This document shows, piece after piece, positions 59,142 to 64,000 of a stretch of 64,000 bases of DNA (within the stretch, counting starts at the first letter, position 1; each line of letters opens with the position of its first letter). A program made the position numbers and the translations under genes. This DNA is from Taenia hydatigena (Eukaryota > Platyhelminthes > Cestoda > Cyclophyllidea > Taeniidae), in assembly GCA_036345935.2 (NCBI GenBank), contig JADWOT020000005.1, positions 868,001 through 932,000 of the forward strand, written 5' to 3'. Under the pieces are notes generated by a model. The model was not told the origin of the DNA. It did no database searches and was given only the letters and a program-made list of their open reading frames with translations.

Positions 59142-60836
59142 ATGCGATCGCATTCGGGTTTGGTCTGCCTTCTTCTCCTCCTTGAATTCGCCTCACATTA
59201 CGTCGCTGCTGCTGTAGTGCCGGATGGGGAGGCTGTGCATCAATTAGAGGAGGGCCTCTTCGAGGTGTCTGACACCCTAAAGGGTGAGGAAGAGACCAAT
59301 TGAATCATGTTTGCTAATGTACATTGATAAATTACTAAGACATTCATATACACCTATGAATGACTTGCTTTGCTTCATGCAAGGGCGATTTCGTTTGATG
59401 AGTTACTTGCAAATTTCTTGAGTCAGTCTGCGTAGAAAGTTAAATGGAAGCAAAGGTGGATTGAAGAATTGTGCACACTTTGAGTGCGGTGTTCAGCAAT
59501 CAACTTCGGCGCTATACTAGTAGCATGGATTTTCAAAAATTTTATGCATGACTGCGTTGATGCTATTCCTTGGTTTGCTCCCGCGTAGTTGGTGGTGTTT
59601 ACAAGGTGGCATCAAAAGCGGCCTGAACACTGTCAGTTAGTGCCATCGCACTCTTTAGAGTTGTCATAGTTTTTTCCATCCAATTCTTCACTAGCGTCTT
59701 CCTTTAATTCCCTCTCCTTGTTACCTTTGCTTTCCTCTCATCACTCCTTCAATCTCAATCTTCCATTCTACAGTTTATTTTATGTTTTACATTCCTTTGC
59801 TTTTAATGTGCCATTTTAGAATAATCTTAATTGATATTGTAACGGATTCCAAATGTCAAGGAGGATGAGGCTTGACTTCCCATGTTTACTGTCAAAAAGA
59901 ACTCTGTACCACCCCCGCCAACACGATTTCTTTACAGATAATTCAGCCACTTGGCTAGAAGGGTTGATCAATGAACAAATTTGAGGATGAAATTTAAAAA
60001 GATGGAAAAATAATGGGCGCGCACATGTGCTGCAGGACTTTTGTAACCAGTTGAAATAATGAAAGCTTCTTGCTCACTTACGCGGCTTGCAATTCTTTGG
60101 AAGCACACTAATGCTATCGTCTTCATCAGATCAAGCATATCCCAACTTCTCCACCGCGTTACATGCTCCTCTGCATAACGCTGACTGCCCAAGCAGGTGT
60201 AGCATCTAATATATCCCTAATAACCTGAGAGTCGAGATGCTGCATTAATTTAGAAAAACAAACTCACCAATTTAGCATTGCCATGACTTCAAAAGCCAGC
60301 ATTCCCCTCAATTCAAGTCCCATGAAATCACAGAAACTGTGTTGTTGATGATGTTAGCGTAGGTGTCTCTCAAGTCCATGCGGCTTCCTTGCCTTGCTGT
60401 TAACAAAGTAGCCGGCATTCACACTGTGTATCTACTTCTTGCTCAACTCTTTCACAATTCTCATATCAACCTCCCCTTTCGAATTGCGCTTTGTATTCGG
60501 AGAGCGAATAAGGGGGAGCAGGGAAACAGAACGGACTTATTATCGTCTCGGCAGTCAACGTAACGATGTTACTTGATGTATACATTTTCTTAATTATCTA
60601 TCTTATTTATTTGGCAATTGCAGCAGATGTATATGCAACGCATTGCATTCTATGATTTCCTTTGCATGCTGAACACGACTACCATGGAAATCTTGAATGC
60701 ACCCACACGAATATCTTTCAGAGCTCTACACATAAGGCTATATCTGCCAACTGGCAGTTTTATGTGCAAGGGTCTAGATAAGCCATTCAGAAAAATAATA
60801 AAAGAAATTACGTGCCTTACCTGAGGGTTTCATGCA
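59142..60836 (+). CDS. Locus B: small secreted protein, two-exon model
   Basis: Exon 1 (59142-59283) encodes a strong signal peptide (MRSHSGLVCLLLLLEFAS, then HYVAAA) followed by an acidic VVPDGEAVHQLEEGLFEV region and a donor AAAGG-GTGAGG in phase 1. That acidic segment recalls the DLLEGKEVV region of D2. The next 1.1 kb is the R2 block shared with locus A. A terminal exon follows the acceptor GGCAATTGCAG at 60623. In phase 1 it gives only about 10 residues (ADVYATHCIL). An alternative donor at FE-GTGTCT (phase 0) would join a 66-residue basic exon ending CKGLDKPFRKIIKEITC and stopping at about 60836. The signal exon is the solid part; the 3' structure needs transcript evidence. This is the intact counterpart of locus A. 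Confidence 0.45.
59284..60430 (+). repeat. Repeat R2, copy B (intron-like)
   Basis: Homologous to 46220-47345. Similarity begins within a few dozen bases of the exon 1 donor and ends about 190 bases before the terminal acceptor, mirroring copy A. Confidence 0.8.
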
Positions 60837-63348
60837 GCATCCCATAAGAGTGCTATTATTTTTTGCCGCATTTCTCGCAATCTTGCCAGATAACTACCGA
60901 CAAGTGCGGTAGAATATGAGAAAAATCTAATTTTCTGGCATTTTGTCAAGTCTCCCGAGAACAATAAGCGAAGCAAAAGAGATGCAAAAATTTACTAGGG
61001 GACATATTTTATGGGCATAGTATCGAGGCAATGGAACATCGACTGTAGTTGGTGGATGCACAGTTATTAATGCTATTTCTGAAATCATGGAGCATTACCA
61101 ATTTTAAAAGTGGAGTAGTTGGCCCAACAATAGGGTAGAAATCTTATTGACTCAATTATTAAAAGAGATTTGGTTTCTGTTGAACTCCCATAGCAAATAG
61201 TCAGTAAGACATTAGCATTAAGAGTTGTGTGTGTCGACCTCGAAGATTCACCATTATTTCCATCCACAGCTGAGGCACAATTGCAATTCTCACCACATTT
61301 GTTGCATTTTCTTCACGTTTTACCACGCATCATGAAGCAGGTGGCTTCAGTCTATTTCACTACGCTAACTCCGACAGCTGCTCTGCATTCCTTGTTGTGG
61401 GATTAGTAAGACCCCAGTAAGATCTTCCACTGTAAAAGCGCAATCGCTCAAGCCTCATTCCTGTTTATGGTGAAGAAGGTTGCAATATAAGGTGTTAGGT
61501 TTTATCTGTTAAGCATGAAGACACTGATGTAGTAAAGTGTTTTTAGCAACCGTAGTGCCTGACCAAGCCATTTTAACCTAACTGGTTAGTTTCTGGTATC
61601 ACTCGACCAAATCCGAGAAGTCATCATTTCCACCTTATAGCGTTTTACTTTGCTCAACACACAGGACTAGCTAGGCGTGGTGGACAATGGTTTAGCATGC
61701 TCCTCATTGAGTCAGTGCCTCAAAAGCGCATGCAGCTAGAGCTGCTTGATTGACTTAAGTGCGATTAACGCCTATCCGCAGCAGTATTGATAAATAATGT
61801 TTAGCTAAGCAATGGTCCCTATCGGAATGCGTCGTGATGGTTCTTTAGTTAAGCTCAATGTCACGGTCAAGGGTTAGACATTTGACAGAGATGCACGGAA
61901 ATTGGTTATATTATCGGAATTTGACACAAAATCAAGTCAAGTTTGAGATTTCTGTGTAAAATTAGTTTTATGCAAGAATGAAAAAACAATGGTAACTTTA
62001 AGGTTTTTTCATGTTAGAGTGTACAAGGCCCTTCACGGATCATGAAAAACACCAGGAGGACGAAAAGACAGATAGCTATTACGTTATGCGTCGGAGCCAT
62101 GCGCAAAGCCGAATGTGGTAGACTATCCAGTACAGGGTAGTAGCTACATGTCTATATCCACTCGACCTCTCAATTCTACGGATACATAGGTAGCCAAATC
62201 GACGAAAGTGACCCAACAACTCACACTATCGACAATCATGCCTGATGACGCAGGCAATTTATATTTTCCAGCTGCATAGAAGGGTAGGGCACAACAGGCA
62301 GAACGCATCTCTGCGTCAAGGACAAAACGAAAAAAACAAATAATCCGCCACTGAGGCGTTAATGGAAGGTGGATGCAAGTGATGTTGCCAATATTGCAGT
62401 CTCGTGTGTTTGAACAAGTTTTACCAGGACTTTTCTGATTATTCACTAAAGAAGCTAATAAAGACGAAAATCGGTCTAGGCCACTCATTGGCTAAGGGGG
62501 TCTATGCGTCTGTCTCCATCATTGCGAATAGTGAACTGAGTGGATGCTAAAGCCTAAGCTGCGACCTAATATCTCGGCTAGGTAAGCATCCAGGAGGGAT
62601 GAGTCTTCCCATTCTCATTATGCCGAGAGTTTACCCACACTGCGTGGACCATAGATCAGGTGTCACGATTAATAACAGTAGATTAGCAGAAAATCCATTT
62701 CCTTTACGAATACACTTAGTAGAGATGAAAGAAAGCTACAGATTTAGGAAATTGCAGCAGGAATGTTGATTTTGTTGCTAGAAGGGACCAGAAGGACGTT
62801 GATACTTATACATTTCAATTTCAGTGCATATAGCTACCTGAATCCGATTTGGCTACTTAACTTATGCTAAGAAATTAAAGCGCGGTTCAAACTACGCCTT
62901 ATTAAAATGTTCTTAGCGCTTTACACATTCAGAAGTATTAAAAAGCTTCTGTTGATTTGCATTGCGTTCCCCAAGGAGTGGAAATCTAGTCTAGGCTGAT
63001 AGCAGAAAACTGATTTAGAATAGTTCCATCACTTTACCCTAGTACAAGCCGAACGCTAATTTAAATGGAAGGAAAAATTGTGGTGGCCGCTGATGACAAA
63101 GTGTTTGGCAAGACGTAGTGATAAAGCTATGAATGCAGTAGCAATTATTTTGCGGACACTTCTGAGGTGATGTCAATATCGATGAGCAGTGAGCACGGGA
63201 TATTATTGTTGTGGCACGCTTAGATCGCGTCTTTGTGTGTGAGTGCCCATACATCTCATCGCGCCATGCGCGCAATCGTTGCAGGCGATTTGGATTTGTA
63301 GATCATAGTTAAGGTAGCTCATAGGCAGGATTGGATGTGGAGCACTCT
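60837..63348. other. Unannotated, nothing firm
   Basis: The only notable frame is minus-strand 62144-62488 (114 codons), with early cysteines (KTCSNTRDCNIGNITC) but no signal peptide, promoter or recognised family. Confidence 0.35.
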
Positions 63349-63356
63349 TATAAATA
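63349..63356 (+). promoter_or_regulatory. TATA box of the 63396 gene
   Basis: TATAAATA, 47 bases before the ATG at 63396. Confidence 0.6.
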
Positions 63357-63395
63357 CACCATGATTTGTGCCTGAAAACAATTACAATATTGAAG

Positions 63396-63703
63396 ATGAT
63401 GGCCTGATTCTGTATCCTATTGTTAGCGGTCTCGGTTTTCACTGCAGAATTGGGAGGAGCTGATGGTACGTTGCCACCTAACATATCCTTTCGCTCAGCA
63501 CATGTGCAGTCGCATTTGACGCTGACTGGTATTGTGCCGACGACATTTTACTCTGCATTTCAAGCACATGGATTAAGTTTTGTACGAATTAAGGAGAATG
63601 GAAAAGGATACGCACTTAAAACCACCAATTTAGACTAACCGCCACCTTTTGCTATGACTGTATTGCAGGCACCAAACGTGGATCTAGGCGCAAAAGTCGC
63701 TAA
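63396..63703 (+). pseudogene. Tiny secreted basic peptide gene with TGA at codon 4
   Basis: Exon 1 (63396-63465) reads MMA, TGA (63405-63407), then FCILLLAVSVFTAELGGAD, a clear signal peptide with one nonsense codon, ending in phase 1 at a GTACGT donor. Exon 2 (63669-63703) follows a pyrimidine tract and TTGCAG, also phase 1, and adds the basic tail GTKRGSRRKSR before TAA. The intron is 203 bases. TATA, matched phases and both splice sites support a gene of about 34 codons; the TGA says it is dead, polymorphic, or misread. The open frame continuing past the donor to 63638 is an alternative 3' end without splicing. The exon 1 layout resembles oncosphere antigen genes, so an FnIII exon beyond the window is possible. 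Confidence 0.5.
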
Positions 63704-64000
63704 TGCTAATAATAATCATTAGTGCTGAAATTGGCGTTGGATGTGAGGAGGAAATGATTGCCGATTGCATCTACCATTCTGCCACTGTAGCAGATTAGCT
63801 GCTCATTAGGGCCAATGGTCTCACAATACACTGGCATGCACTAATGTAGCCTGCACAAAATAGTTAGTGACACCTTCAGATATTTACTACCCTTTATCGA
63901 TGCAGTATCGCAGGATCTAATAAGTTAGTGTTAATTATTATGCATCAAAAAGAAGACGGTTTCAATATGAATCATCATTTGACCCGGGGCAAACCTGATG
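63704..64000. other. Window end, nothing recognised
   Basis: No supported feature. Confidence 0.5.

Noticed and set aside
55373..63407. TGA codons as selenocysteine or reassigned tryptophan
   Set aside because: Both lie inside signal peptides, where selenocysteine makes no sense; I see no SECIS-like structure, and the other loci have TAG or ATA instead. Nonsense mutation is simpler.
1..64000. CRISPR arrays, prokaryotic operons, rRNA genes
   Set aside because: None present; introns, poly(A) signals and sparse short genes indicate animal nuclear DNA.

Overview
The window looks like nuclear DNA of a cyclophyllidean tapeworm, most likely a taeniid (Taenia/Echinococcus/Hydatigera group). The best single clue is a gene at 38526-39694 with the plan of the taeniid host-protective oncosphere antigens (EG95/45W/TSOL18 type): a signal-peptide exon, a phase-1 intron, then a one-exon fibronectin III domain. 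Base composition looks close to 40% GC by eye. Candidate genes are small, with very short introns or a single exon, compact TATA promoters and AATAAA signals. The species cannot be fixed from this sequence. I could run no searches, so family names rest on motif recognition.

Layout. (1) 1-12114 and 25434-37250 are the two arms of a very large inverted repeat. Position x in the left arm pairs with about 37251-x at the outer end and 37594-x further in. Divergence is a few percent by eye plus many indels. The right arm starts at the first base after a 100-N gap (25334-25433), so a flipped haplotig or scaffold misjoin is as likely as a real duplication. Neither arm holds a convincing gene. (2) 12115-25333 is the spacer. 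It has a 52-bp tandem repeat with nuclear-receptor half-sites, a GC-richer stretch with possible exons, the terminal exon of a core-2/I-branching beta-1,6-N-acetylglucosaminyltransferase (GCNT) with its poly(A) signal, a decayed IS630-Tc1-mariner transposon, and a long purine microsatellite. (3) 37251-64000 is unique sequence with many small candidate secreted-protein genes.

The most interesting part is region 3. Besides the oncosphere antigen it holds two tandem paralogues on the minus strand (55094-55429 and 57363-57665). They share a homologous TATA promoter, a signal peptide and an acidic middle. One ends in a proline/arginine-rich tail like insect proline-rich antimicrobial peptides, the other in a basic two-cysteine tail. 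A further pair of loci (46148-47693 and 59142-60836) share about 1.1 kb of intron-like sequence but have unrelated flanking exons. A tiny TATA-driven gene (63396-63703) encodes a short basic peptide. Four of the six signal-peptide or start exons I can read are damaged (TGA, TGA, TAG, or ATA for ATG) while the sequence downstream stays open.

My reading is a rapidly turning-over cluster of short secreted, often cationic or cysteine-containing peptides next to an oncosphere antigen gene, with several members dying or recently dead. That is an inference from sequence layout. Transcript data and paralogue alignments would settle it. Several other short terminal-exon candidates are listed at low confidence.
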